Source: Thamnaconus septentrionalis
Lineage: Eukaryota > Chordata > Actinopteri > Tetraodontiformes > Monacanthidae
Assembly (NCBI GenBank): GCA_009823395.1
Contig: CM020519.1
Location: 15,910,501 to 15,974,500, forward strand
Direction of reading: 5' to 3'
Length of the DNA: 64,000 nucleotides
Position 1 is the stretch's first letter. Each line of letters opens with the position of its first letter. A program made the translations under genes and the position numbers. Below are positions 12,244-24,897 of the stretch, piece after piece. Under the pieces are notes generated by a model that made no database searches, was not told where the DNA came from, and saw only the letters and a list, made by a program, of their open reading frames with translations.

Positions 12244-12272
12244 GCTTGCTTGTGTTGTCAGGTTCCATGAAA
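12244..12272 (-). mobile_element. Internal fragment of the 40,988-type hAT repeat
   Basis: GCTTGTGTTGTCAGG with its surroundings is the reverse complement of sequence inside the mini-element at 40988-41116. It lies about 560 bp from the related terminus at 12834-12921. Confidence 0.45.
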
Positions 12273-12833
12273 TCTGCCTCCAGCCAGCAGAGTCAACATC
12301 GCAGGCACATGTCCACTGTAAGTGAACGGACCAAGTTGTGACAGCCGATCTCGAGGCTGCAATGCCAAGACCAGTTAGCTGGTGTTACGCTAGCTTCACA
12401 CGTACGCGTCCTGTGATTGGATGAGCCCTGAGAACCTGACAGACCGAACTCAACTCGGAGATCCGGTTGCCACCATGACGAACCCACGACGGCCGAAGGA
12501 GAAGATATGGTTTAAAATGTTAATACCACAACTGTTTAATAATTTAATAGGACAATAGTTTGTTTCATTTTTGTCTTGACAATGCGCAGTTAATTGGACA
12601 AGTTTGGACAAGAGATGAAACTCTCTGTAGGGTTGTTTTGGTGGACTTATTAAAATGTTTTTGAGGAATCTCCTAAAATCGGCATTTATTTGTAAGTTCT
12701 TAACAGTATCAGTGTCCTTAGTTTCCGACTCTCAATTGTAAATTAAAATTCCATGGAAACTAAATATTGCTTGATGTGGTCACCTATATGAAGGTGTTTT
12801 TTTCTTTATGGAATCTTGAGCCGTGGTGTCATA

Positions 12834-12921
12834 TTGAGGGTTGTATGAGGTGGATTAATTTAGGGTGGACCAAATATGACATCACTGATGGCCTAGATGT
12901 GAAATGCACGACCCGCCTCTG
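12834..12921 (-). mobile_element. hAT terminus, same family as 40988-41116
   Basis: On the minus strand it starts CAGAGGCGGGTCGTGCATTT and continues in close agreement with 40988-41075 over about 85 bp, including the block beginning CCATCAGTGA. Together with 12244-12272 it suggests a longer parent of the 129-bp copy at 40988, separated here by about 560 bp of unrelated or parental sequence. Confidence 0.65.
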
Positions 12922-15599
12922 GCCTCTGCTATGGCAAAAGCGCCAACTCACGCTCAGCTTGTCAAGTGGCGATTTCAAAAATTGAAATTGCAGCGGCGAA
13001 AGCACGTGAGCCGAGGAGGCGCTGGCTGAGTGACTATTCTAATTTGCGAGATAGCGGGTTATCTGGGAAAATCTCCCGCCCGCGAATGGGAGGTGCATCG
13101 GCAGCGAATGTTTGGAGAGATACGGTTATATTGCGCGCTCTGTCGAGTGTGGCCCCACGTCGGGTTTGGAGTAGGGTGTGTGAGCGGATTCCAGCTTGGC
13201 ACGGAAAGTTCAGGAGGAGCAGAGGAACGGAACAACCTTCGGGGCGTCAACTTCAATACCACCTCACGCTGAAAGGTTAATGCAGAATTCTCTATGCCAG
13301 TGGTTTCTTACAATAATGTACGTGGCTGAACCACCTGGAAATAAGAAAGGTCCATCCCTTGCACTGCTTCTCAGACAATGTCCCCTTCTGATGCAAAAAA
13401 GGGCAGGCTTACCTCAGTAGGTGTTTGGAAACCAACTTGTTTTTGTCCCCATTCAAACAAGTGGAGAAGGAGAATTTTTCAGGGAGACCCTCTAGTACAG
13501 TAATTCTGCGGTGGTCAGTGGGAAGAGAACAATATGCGGGTGATTTTTTTGTTGTTGTTTTGTTTTTCGGATATGTGATTTTGTTTTTTGATGGTTTAAC
13601 TGAAAAGCCACTATGCTAAAGTTTGTGATAAAACAATAAAGATCTGAAAATGAATAGAATGCAGAATTTTTAATGTAATGGCACTAAACTCCAAACAAGT
13701 CCCAGCAGTGTCCAAAAAATAAAAAAAAATTCCAAGAGCAGTAAAGCGGAAAGAAGCTGAAGTTAAAACAAGCAGCATTTTCCGCTTAATTCACCTGAAC
13801 ATGTGGCCCCTGGGCTGACCTTTAAATGAGCTGAAAGTTAGTATATTATATTAAATATAATATAATATTAAATATTAAAGAGAGCAGCTTTGTTAGATTG
13901 CATATGATTCCATAAAAAGCTGCTGCTTTTTGAGCCTGCTGTCCTCAGTAAATCCAAGTGATTTGGAGAAAACACAGAAACAAGCTGTCGCGCCTTATTT
14001 CTTGGCTCAGCATTTGGATGGAAGAGTATCCCCCTCTGGGAGAAATTGCCGGAAGAGGGAGGAAACTCACATTTTCAGACTCACACAATGGCGAGGAGAC
14101 ATCAAGCTGCTGATCATGAGGAGATCGCCGACAAAAAACCAAAATAAACAAACAAACAAACATACGAAAAAACATTTACTTGAGACTTTTACTGCGAATA
14201 AGCCAGCAGTAAAGGCCTTTGTCGGGGTGTAAAAAGCAGCGGAGTCTCTGAGAAAAACTGTGCTCAGAGTTAAACCTGCTGAAATCTCCTCTCTAATTAA
14301 GATTGATCACATTTTCCACCACTTAAGCGGCGAGAGTCCTCCTGGGTAGAACATTTTCCCACCAATATTAAAAAAAAAAAAAAAAAAAAAATCCTGAACC
14401 TTTCACAAAGCCCACAGCACACGAGGACAGATGTTTGCTTTTGTTTCTATTCGTACATCTTTTCATCATTTAGATAAATGTTTTCAAGTTTTCAAGGCAC
14501 TTCAAATTGTGAAGCCCATGTGTTTCTGGTTTAACCGCGGTTCAAAATAACTGCTGGAGACTTTATGATCAAACCGCTGAACCGAGAAATCCCTGACCCC
14601 TTTCTAACAGAGGATACGGACTCATGCATAATCATACAAAAGAAAGCCTCTGCCAGCTTATCAGACAGACCATTCAGCAACTTTCAAAATCACAACAAAC
14701 CCTGACAAAGCTGGAAAATAAATAAATAAGACGAAACAGCACAGGAAACCATTTTTTGGCAGACGGGGGGTTGGGTGGGGTGGGGAAAGTTTAATAAATC
14801 AAAGATCAAATGCTGCCTGTTTGAACTTTGCTGCTGATGAGACACCCAGGGTGGGGGGGACAACACGCTGGCTTTATTCTGCCCAACAGGACGGGTTTAC
14901 AGGTTCGCACTAAATAATAATTAGAAGCCCCGACCTTCAACACTAATTTGTGTGTGTGGACATGAGTGCCGGCTGCTCTCTGTATCTGTTCCTTTTCTTT
15001 CTTATTTCTGCAGGGACGGGAAAGCACCGCAAATGAAGTCGACGGAGAAGATGTGCAGCCCATAGTAACAACAGGTGATGAAGGGAAAAGAGGCGGAGCC
15101 CCGTGAGGGAGAGAATGTGGGATTTTACAGTGAGAAAGTCCGAAATGTGTACGGTGTGGAACAGACAGGTACAACAGAGCGGCCGCGCCGGGCCTGGATG
15201 TGAGATGGATGACAATGAGGAGTGGTGGATGGCTGTGAGGGAGCAGCTCTCTCTGAAGGATGCATTATTTATCGGGATGAAATGATATCAAAAACTCAGG
15301 GTGCGATGACGCCTCGCTGACAAGTCCGACATTAAACAAACGTGACAAATACAAATTTGGAGAGAGGTGGGAGGGGAAGCAACAGCAGCTTGTACTTGTT
15401 CCAGGCGCAGTGCATGAGATTTAGTAGCAAAGAAAGGTAAGAAAGCAAACTGAGAAGCCCTAATGTAGATGATTTTGTACTCAGTACTTTGAGTACAGTG
15501 GTGTGCAAATGGGTTAACACTGAGAGATAAGAAATATGTGAAACAACAGTGAGAGTGTCAATAATGGGGTGCTAGTGGGGTAACTGAAGTCAAGGGGTT
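12922..15599. other. Gene-free sequence
   Basis: No exon recognised. There is a GC-richer patch at about 12980-13260, palindromic AT-rich sequence near 13845-13880, and an A23-type run at 14370-14391. Frames near 12966-13280 reach about 100 codons but overlap each other in several phases and show no protein motif. Confidence 0.5.
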
Positions 15600-15772
15600 A
15601 GAACAGGTGGTCCAATAACCAAAGGGGTTGACGGTTCGAACCTTGCTCCATCCCAGTGTCTATCTCTGAGTCTGTGGGTAAGAGACTTTCCCCACATTGC
15701 CCCACAAGCTTGGCTAAGGCGGCACACTTTTATTAGCCGCTAACGTCGTGGTGTGCCTACGGCAAAAAGTAA
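15600..15772 (+). mobile_element. Degenerate tRNA-derived SINE
   Basis: GGTTCGAACCT at 15633-15643 is a good RNA polymerase III B box. About 30 bp upstream is a weak A-box-like stretch (AGGTGGTCC). After it comes text typical of fish SINE bodies (GTAAGAGACTTTCCCCACA). It has no cloverleaf, so it is not a working tRNA gene. Confidence 0.5.
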
Positions 15773-16353
15773 AAAGCAGGTGATAAAGAAGCTGCCATTA
15801 AAAATGCAATGTGGGACGACACTAAGTTCAGTGCACCTCAAAGTAAGTGTTAGTTGACTGAATTGTACTGCAGTGAGGTATATTGACAGACCTATGCCAT
15901 TTGGGACATGGCTAAGAAAGATGCTAATTAGCATCTGCAATTGTTAAAATTGAATTTATAGATCTGCTAAAAAGAGCACTTATTTCTTCTTCCCTCTGCT
16001 TTTGCTTATGAATCAGGACATAACATCGCAAAGGCACAAGAAATTGTGGGGACAGTATACAAACAGTGGTACTAACAATTAAGAAAACAAATTTTTAATT
16101 TAAGCAAAAATTAAAAAAAAAAAAATGGTGGAAAATTTTTACGTGTTTCAATATCCACTTTTATGATGACAACAGAAAAGTTTAACTGTCGTAATGACAA
16201 GACAGTTAAAAGTTTCTACTTGTGTTATTTCACGTAAGTCCGCCTTTGGGCTCTTTCCTTATGCCGTGTAGCTGCTTCTGAGCAAGCTTGCTGTGAGGGG
16301 CGGCCTGTCGTCCGTGAGTTGTAGGAAGAGAAGAGAGGGTCAAGCGTCTCATT

Positions 16354-16551
16354 TCCATCCATCCATCCATTTTCAATACTCGCTTCTCCCTGAGCTCAGG
16401 GTCACGGGGGTCTGCTGCAGCCTCTCCCAGCTGTCATAGGGCGAAGGCAGGGTGACACCCTGGACAAGTCGCCAGTTCATCACAGGGCCACATAGAGACA
16501 AACAAAGACAAACAACCATTCGCACTCACATACACACCTATGGACAACGAT
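16354..16551 (-). mobile_element. L2/Maui-type LINE 3' fragment
   Basis: Read on the plus strand it opens with (CCAT)n and continues with GGGTCACGGGGGTCTGCTGC, CCCAGCTGTCATAGGGCGAA and GACAAACAACCATTCGCACT. This is the widely known fish L2-type LINE tail in reverse orientation; the CCAT tract corresponds to the element's 3' terminal repeat. No coding sequence remains. Confidence 0.75.
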
Positions 16552-16830
16552 TTATTCTACGGGTTGTCAGTACTCCTGCCTCATGAAAAAAAAAAAAAAT
16601 CATTCACATAGTGTTTATCTACTAAAGTGGTTGACTGGTGGAATCTTGCTCTTTTTTGCAGTTCGCCAATGTCGGGGAGCAGGTGGTCTTGTCATTGGCA
16701 AATAATGGAAGTTAACGGCTGTCTTTTGGTTTGGCCGTTTTTGTCTTAACTCCTGTTTCCTGCCATTTTTATTCAATCTTTATTTATTTCCAGTTAAGAT
16801 CGCAGGGTTGACATGCTCAGCCAACAATGC

Positions 16831-16868
16831 CGTGACGTGACGTCACGCCATACAGTAAAAATGGCGCC
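16831..16868 (+). promoter_or_regulatory. CRE palindrome with adjacent YY1-like site
   Basis: CGTGACGTCACG at 16836-16847 is a 12-bp palindrome containing the full cAMP response element TGACGTCA (16838-16845). About 12 bp later AAAATGGCGCCGCCC resembles a YY1/GC-box promoter site. No transcript is visible nearby; copy A of a repeat starts at 16993. Confidence 0.4.
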
Positions 16869-16992
16869 GCCCGTTTGTTTAACAGCTAAACTTTAATGGC
16901 GGTATTTTGAAATACCTAACATATGTAATGCTTTTAGGGTGGGAGACCTTTTAAAATTATGATAACTATGTTTTGTGTTTCATGTCCGCTTT

Positions 16993-17715
<723 letters not shown>

Positions 17716-19945
17716 TGTTGAATGGCCATTGCAATGCGAAGGACACATAGCAAATGTTGAGACAGTTAAGAAGAAAAACACCATTGCATCTGTATTCAGA
17801 GTGCAAGCGAAAATGACACAGGAAGTGTCATGATTCTGGATGCTGGGGTAAACATAATAAAACGAACCGGGCTGACAGAAAGTCAATCAAACATTTTACC
17901 GCCCAAACTTCAGGCACGACCGAATGTGACAAACGAGCGGAGACGCGGTTACAGTAGCATCTTCACGGGCCGATAACTAAACAAATCGCCCCTCTACTCA
18001 AATTTGCCGTGACTCAGCACAATGCAAAAGTGTTTCATTTTAGCCGAGGATGAAGCTGTAAAGATGTCCGTCGTCGCCGCTGCCGCCCGTTTGGCGATCG
18101 ATAAAACTGGATGGCAATCTGCAGCCCAAATGGAGCCTCGGTCCCCGACTCCGACAAGATGAATTTCGCTTAATAATTAGAGCACGTGGGATTTATGGCA
18201 GCCGCTAGGTGAGCACATTCTTTCATCGGGCACCGGTGCTCGGTTCCAGCCAAACACCCTGATTCACACCTACACACATGTGTGCGCAACCTTTTCTTGT
18301 TTTGTTTTTGTTTTTTGAATAAATCAGTTTTTTCAACAGCAGTGATGACAGTTGGTCTGATGGAGCCTGTCCTCCTCAGTATTCGTAAAAACACTTTGTG
18401 AAGGCACTTTTGCCAAGACTATAGAAAACACTTCTTTTTTTTCCTCCTGACTGCGTCTGCCAGGAAAATAACTCTCTCTGGCACTGACTTGCAAACTTTT
18501 TATGGGTATCAGGACGGGAGGATAAGTAGAAAACGCATTTGCTAAATATATTCAAAAGTTGACACCACCCCCAAGGAGATGTTTTTTTATTTTTTTGGGT
18601 TTGTTTAAAAGCCAAAAATATTTACTTTTTTCTTTCCTCACGAGAGTCCTCCAGATGGCAAAACTATTTAAACACTCTGATACCAGACATGTAGCAAAAA
18701 GCCGGGAGTTTGTGTCTTTGGAACAGATTATTATTATTTTTTTAACTCACAAATAGAGGCTTGGATTTAGAGTGTAAAATACACAAAATCAGCATCATCT
18801 TTAACATGTATTGCTTTGGACAAACAAAAGAAAGTGACGGTAAAAATGGCCCCATAGACTGCGTTGATAAAAGCTAGAGTCCAGCCACTCTGCATCCACA
18901 ATGCCTTTTTGTCACGCGTTGTGGTTTTCCATTAATTGTTTACGCTGCAGCTGCTGTGGATACATGTTTGCGCCCTGAGCACAAACACTTACGGCACAGC
19001 ACTGATGGCATTTAGAGGAGTAAAGACAGCAAGAGGTGAAATTAAGGTCAGACGGAGGGATAATTAAACATCATATGGACACTGACAGGGGGGCCAACTT
19101 GTTTTTATTCACCTTCCAAACATGTGGAAGCACCAGCACCAGCTTCAGTAGGAAGGTAAATATTTATGCTAAATATTTTTTTTATTTTTGGTTGTGTTAT
19201 GTAAAGGTTTTTATATAACTAAGCAAGAGCCAATAGGAAGCATCGCGCTGTCACCAATGGCAGCAAGAAAACCAAACGGCCCATTTTGAACGTGCTGGTT
19301 AGCCTGTCCAGCTAATTCCCTTCCATGGTGTTTTAGATGGAATTTTCAGCAGATGGGGATGTGACACATGGACGGTCCCTCTTGGAGACGGCTTTGTTTT
19401 ACTTTCGACATTTCGGCGAAAACTAGGTAACATCTTTGGTACCTTTTTTTCCCCTTTCTTTCATTTTTTTCCAAAAACAGTTGTGCGAGGGAAACTCCCT
19501 CTGTAATTTATCGCGAACGTGTGTGCAGGTACGACGAACAAAGCAGAGCATGACCTTTGACGCGGACCCTCTGTGAGACGTCCTCACTTGGTCCAGATGT
19601 TTTGACGACCGGCCCAGGTGAGTCGGCAGCCCGAGGCTCGGCGACGTGCGCCTCGAAGAATTACCACGGCGGGATCGGCTCATTGTTTTCTTCAGACGTG
19701 CCTCTGCCCTTTTCCATCTCAGTCATGTTGTGACATTTTCATAAATAGTTAATGGAGCAAATGGGCGAGTGAAAACAAAAATGATGTGAGTCCCCCAAGG
19801 CGGTTACAGACGAAAGTTTTAAAGTTGCGCGTAATTAATTTTGGTGGCGCGACCAGTCAATCACGGGGAGGCCGGCGAGCCTGAAGGCACCGCGGCGAGG
19901 GCATCAAGCCTGGCTGAGTCTGGGATGTTTGTCGAGGTGCTGTAG
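17716..19945. other. Gene-free sequence
   Basis: No exon or recognisable repeat end. The mix is moderate GC with T-rich runs near 18296-18320 and 18580-18600. Confidence 0.5.
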
Positions 19946-20497
19946 CACTGGAGTTCCCAAACTTTTCCACACCGTGGCCTTCCAAATAGCATTAGCTTCA
20001 AAAATTGCAAACCGACAGACAATGCTACAAAATCTGCAAAGAAAACAAACAAAGTTTAAAATGTTTTTGCCTACTTTTATTCGCCAATAATTGTTACATT
20101 TGTTTAGAATAAGAATACTATCAACGAACATGTTGATAATCATGGCCATTTTTCCTCAATCGTGAATCATATTTTCTTCCTTTAGTTGGCCAATTCCTGG
20201 GCTTTTTCTCTCTTCCATCAGTCTCTGTCCCAAATCCATCCATTTTGCACTGGCTTGGCTAGCTTGAGGAGCAAGTCACCTTGATAAATGGAGCAAACTG
20301 GACCTCTATAAACAATGTTCTTGACTGGCAGGCAATAAAATGTAATTAATAAACAATGATTCAATTATATTTAATAATAATACATAAGATAATTGCATTC
20401 TATTATTTATTAATCTATTTGCATTTTTTTTCTTATCTTCTCTTGAATTTCCCGCTGCCCCCCTATGGCCTACAAGCTCTCACTTTGAAAACCACTG
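19946..20497 (+). mobile_element. hAT-type non-autonomous element
   Basis: The left end CACTGGAGTTCCCAAACTTT and right end CTTTGAAAACCACTG are imperfect inverted termini of the CAGTGGTTCCCAAACTTTT class common in fish hAT MITEs. The internal text also resembles that family. A clean 8-bp target duplication is not visible (TGCTGTAG left, CTGCAATA right), so the ends may have decayed. Confidence 0.65.
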
Positions 20498-20501
20498 CTG
20501 C

Positions 20502-20538
20502 AATACACACGCACGCACACACACACACACACACACAC
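20502..20538. repeat. (CA)n microsatellite
   Basis: CA run with two GC interruptions, immediately next to the hAT element end. Confidence 0.93.
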
Positions 20539-23500
20539 TATGAGGGGGTGATAGACATCACAAAAGACGTTGCTGGCCAACCACGGGTTTCTTTGTCGAT
20601 GTTAAACATCAGAGGCTTGCAGGCGAATGAATCCCCGCCTCCACCCTCCCTCATCTTTGCCTGTCTGACTTTGAGAAAAAACAAAAAAACAAAACAGATG
20701 TTAATATTGAAAGTTGAGGGCCGTCGGCCGGCGGGGAGGCCACAGCAGGATTCTCCCGCTCATCAAAGCCCCGGCCAGACAGGGTCGGTGTTTATCGAGA
20801 GTGGAGCCAAGCTGAGCTGAGCCAGTCTCTCTTGGTCATGTCGCCGCCCTGCAGGCAGCCTCGCTTCCTCCACCAGCTTCTCCTCCCGCCTCCCACTTGG
20901 CGGGTGAAAGGAGTCGAGGAAGAGGAGGAGACGGAGGGGACGAGAGTGTCGCCGTTCCCCGGCACATTCAAAGGGCGATTGTGCGAATGCGAATTCCCTT
21001 TGTTTCCTTTCCAAAGACATGATGGAGTGGAATCCAGGGCCAAAGACCTCAGGTGAAAACTGCACTCCAGGTTTTTTGGGTTTTTTTTGTCTCCCCCTCT
21101 ACTCCCCCCTCCCACCTCATCCTGAGTTAAGCGTTGTAAATGAGTTTCCCCAGCGCCGGGGGGAGGCTGCCCTCACTGTTTGGCCTCGCCGACCCTCCTT
21201 GGACTCGCCGCTCACTGCCTCATTTTTTTCATTTTCCAATGCGGCTGGGAGCCAACGGCTTTATTGGAGTTTTTCTTTTCCTTTTTTTTGTTGTCCCTCT
21301 CGGGAAAAAAAACAAAAAAGCTCAAGCCTATGATGCTCATCCTTCATCTCAATGCTTTCCTCCTCCTTTCTGCCCTGATTTGTCTTTATTCTTTCACTCA
21401 TCTCTCCTTCAAAATCTTCCCCGTCCCCCTGCCACTCCCTAAAAAAAAAAAAAAAAAAAATCCCCGTCTCACTCGCAGAGTACACAGCGTCGGCGCAGCC
21501 TTCTAAAAGCCTTCCCTCTCTCCCTCTTGCAGAGACAAACAAGCCTAATCCTCCCCATCTTTTTTATTTATTTCTTTTACATTTTTTCCATTTCGCTTTT
21601 TCCCCCTCCGTCCTTAGATTAGAAGGAACCCGCACTCATCTACTTAGATTTAATTTAGATCTTGCCGACGATACAAACACACAATTTTTTTTTTTGCCGC
21701 CTGACTCATGTTAAATGAAAGACCCGAGACCGAGGCTCGCAGAGATTGGCCCCAATTTCCATGCCGCGCCTTTTATTATTTCCCTGCGAGGAAGGAGCTC
21801 TCGGCAGGGCTCCGCTCGACGGAAAATAATTAAAGTGGACAATCCGAGGAGGTGGGGTGAATGCGGATGAGGGCCGAGGTCTGCCGCCGGTGACGAGCGT
21901 TTGTTGACACTCAACCGGCGACGCCTTCATTCCGTGCACCGCAAAATCTGGAGTGCTTGTTTCTGCTTCTGTTGTGGTTTTTTTCCTATAGCCCCAATTA
22001 ACTGAAAGAGCTTGGAAGCGACACGGGGACGCGGCTTGAGGCGCGCGGCGGTATGCATGTAAACAAAACAGCTGGCAGCGGCGACAGGAAGTGCGCCCTA
22101 ACCGCCGCTGATCTATATTAATGAGGAATATGTCCAGATCCAGACGCTGTGGGCACGTAACGCAGCATCTGTGTTCTTGGAGATGCATATGACCAAAAAA
22201 ATGCGATACGTTTCCCCGAAAGAGAAGGCAAATTAGGATGCAATTTCGTGAGCAAATCGTGAGGATTATTCAGTGGGGAATTTGGAAAATTCAAGTGTGT
22301 GTAACCGGGTGGTAAACCTATTTGGTTCTCCTATTTATTTGATCATGTTGTTTTGGACAGCTGCCACCAGGCGGCAGTCTATCGTTCCGCCGGGAGCGAC
22401 AAAGTTGTTCTTTTGTTCTTCCTCCGTGTTTTCGATATACGCGAGCAAGAAAGAGAGTTCGGCCATGGATGTCGGAATCGTGCCATGTGTTCGCAGAGTT
22501 CGCAGAGGATTTAAAGTAGAGCCGGTACGGCCATCACGAGGTGGGGTGAAATGAGTGAGTGTGCGTTAGCGCTGGCTAATCGTGGAAGCTAAGCGTGACT
22601 CTGAAATATCTCATATTAAGGGTATAATATTTGAGTTAAAGGTGGCTGTGTCGAGTGGATGAAGCATCTCCGCAAGTGATTTAATCCAGTCAGCGTAAGT
22701 TATTTTTCATTTTATTTATTGAAATTTGTTTGTTTCTACATTGTGTGATGTGGTTGGGTTTTGATTGTCTTTTTTTTTGTTTTATGTTTGTCAATCCCCA
22801 GCCACTGCCGTATCTTTTTTTGGGTTGTATTTTTTATTTCTTGTGTATTTTATGACTCTCGGAGAAGGCATTCCTTTGTTGCCATTAAACCATCTGAAAG
22901 ACAAACACCTGCAACTTTCGCCGGCTACATGTGAATCAACGTTTTGTGACTAATTTATCCTGAACGACCATCAGTAATATCATACAGGCATAAATGCTGC
23001 CCAACTTGCTTTATTTTTTTGCTTTTCAGGCCTCCACGCTGTTTGTGTGCCTCTAAGTGCCCTCACCCCCCCGAAGTGGAAATGGGCAACTGCTGACTGG
23101 CAAGGATTATGCAGCTGTTTTTCTGAGGCGGAACAGTCAGCAGTAGTGTCTCAGCTCTTTTCTGACCCCAGATGCCGTTAAAAGGGATACATCACCCAGA
23201 ACCTGGGCTTCACCGCTGCTCGTCATCCAAGTGTCCCGAACACCCCAAATTAATCAACACAGCGACCCAAATAAAATTTAGAATTGAGCCATTTTCATAT
23301 CAAACAATGCATGTGGACTCCCACTCACTGCTTCATTTGATTGAACAAACGGGAGCAAGCCTCCACTTTGCAACCATTAATATACAGACACTGTAATGCA
23401 AGCCCTCAATTATGCATGTACTCATATTTGCTTCCCTCCTAAAATGACTCTTCACTGAAATTGTGTTTGTTTTGTTTTTTTGCAGAACAGATTATTGGGC

Positions 23501-24396
23501 ACATCTCGACTCTGATGATTCACGACATTCAACACGACATCCATTCCAGTTTTCCCCAGCATGCGTTTTCAGAAATCATACAGAGAGTATTAAGCCTGCC
23601 TCGGTTATTTCTGAACTGCAATCAGGTTACGAAACCGTGTGCTGTGCGCACAGCAATTTGCTTTTGAGCTTTGGCTGAATATTGCCTCTTGTCATCCAGC
23701 GATCTGATTTTACAGCCACGACTAAAAGCCTTAAAAATAGCACGGGGAGAAAAACGACACGCGTCAAATCCCTCCTTATTATGAGCTGCTGTTCACCTGT
23801 GTGAACAATTAAACGTCAGGCTCCGGCAAAATAGCTTTTCCTGTGAATGCGGTGTACATTAAAAACCCAACTACCTTCTGCCCCATCTTCCATCAGCCTG
23901 TTTTTAATCATCGCTGCTCACTCACTGCTGTACTGGCCATGGCCATCATCATTAAATTTTTCCTAATCCCGCTCTCATTGTGCTGATCATCCGTGGGCTA
24001 GTAAGAGGAGCCGAGCCTCCACAAGGTTTCAGCTGGGAGCAGTTTTCCCGTTAACAGGCATATCAATCCTAAAGGTCCGCCGTGTGAGATAAAGACGGAA
24101 TATCGTCCTCGTTATCTCTAATGAGGCCTTTATGTCTGCGGAACAAGCAAGCGGGCCTCCGTGGACTGCACCATGACCGCTGCGGCGCTGTCTTTCTGCA
24201 GATGCAGAGTGACCAAAACAAACAAGTGAAGGGAAGTGTCTGCTCTCACTGAAGGAGTAGAATAAAGGACATTGAGTCGGTTGCGGTATGCACGGGGCGT
24301 GATGCAATCCCCCCTTCGTGAGGCGGGACAGACACCACAAGAAGCTGATGGAAACAGCAAAATTAGGGGATAAAAAGAACCCATCACATTTACAGG
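20539..24396. other. Gene-free sequence with GC-richer patches
   Basis: No exon recognised in 3.9 kb. It includes pyrimidine-rich DNA (20860-20950, 21080-21120, 21400-21470), an A20 run near 21441-21460 and stretches such as 21,720-22,140 and 24,050-24,140. Those last have mixed homeodomain-like TAATTA/ATTA and GATA words and the look of regulatory DNA, which cannot be tested here. Frames (about 100-160 codons) lack motifs. Confidence 0.5.
22364..22377 (+). promoter_or_regulatory. CTCF-core-like motif
   Basis: CCACCAGGCGGCAG fits the CTCF core (CCGCGNGGNGGCAG/CCASYAGRKGGCRS) at 13 of 14 positions, and it lies in otherwise unique sequence. Confidence 0.4.
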
Positions 24397-24897
24397 TGTG
24401 TTTCACTTCTTCCGGTACTTCCGGTGCGAGGTTGTGCTGAAATGCGGTGCGTGTTTGGTACCTGGCTTTTAATTAAGTTCTGGTATTACGCGGCCGAAAC
24501 ATTGAATCTAAAGTTTTAGTATGACTGTGATAATCGCTGGCTGACATGGCTCCAAAAAAAGACAACATCCAAGCCTCACTCGACTTCATCTCCGAAGAGA
24601 TCGCTGCGATCAAAAACGAGCAGGCGACCATCAAGGAACTGGTGGCGGAGGTAAAGGCAAGGAGACTTGAGAACGAAAAGAAAGACAGGCAGATTGCCTC
24701 CCTGGAATACCGAGTGGCTGAGCTTGAACAATATACCAGAATCAACGATGTCGTCATCACCGGGCTCCAGGTGAAACCCCGGTCATACGCGCGAGCGGTG
24801 AACAACCAAGTGTTGACTTGAGTCAATGTGCAATGAGGTGATGGAAACACATTTGCTAAACGAGTTAGCGGCAGCGAACGTGGGACCCGAGCGATGA
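24397..24897 (+). pseudogene. L1-like LINE ORF1, 5' end only
   Basis: ORF1 of L1-like LINEs encodes an RNA-binding coiled-coil protein that packages the element RNA. The frame 24546-24821 (91 codons) starts MAPKKDNIQ in good Kozak context (GACATGG). It has a heptad-rich, Glu/Lys-rich coiled coil (about residues 10-62) and then R-V-A-E-L-E-Q-Y-T-R and N-D-V-V-I-T-G-L, the hallmark entry to the ORF1 RRM. After the stop, coding-like sequence continues in another frame (E-S-M-C-N-E-V-M-E-T-H-L-L-N-E-L) to about 24897, implying a frameshift. Upstream from about 24397 lies probable 5' UTR. The rest of ORF1 and all of ORF2 are absent. Confidence 0.65.

Noticed and set aside
11468..12921. One long hAT element from CAGGGGCG to CCGCCTCTG
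   Set aside because: The two ends agree only over the first 8 bases and the flanking 8-bp sequences do not match.
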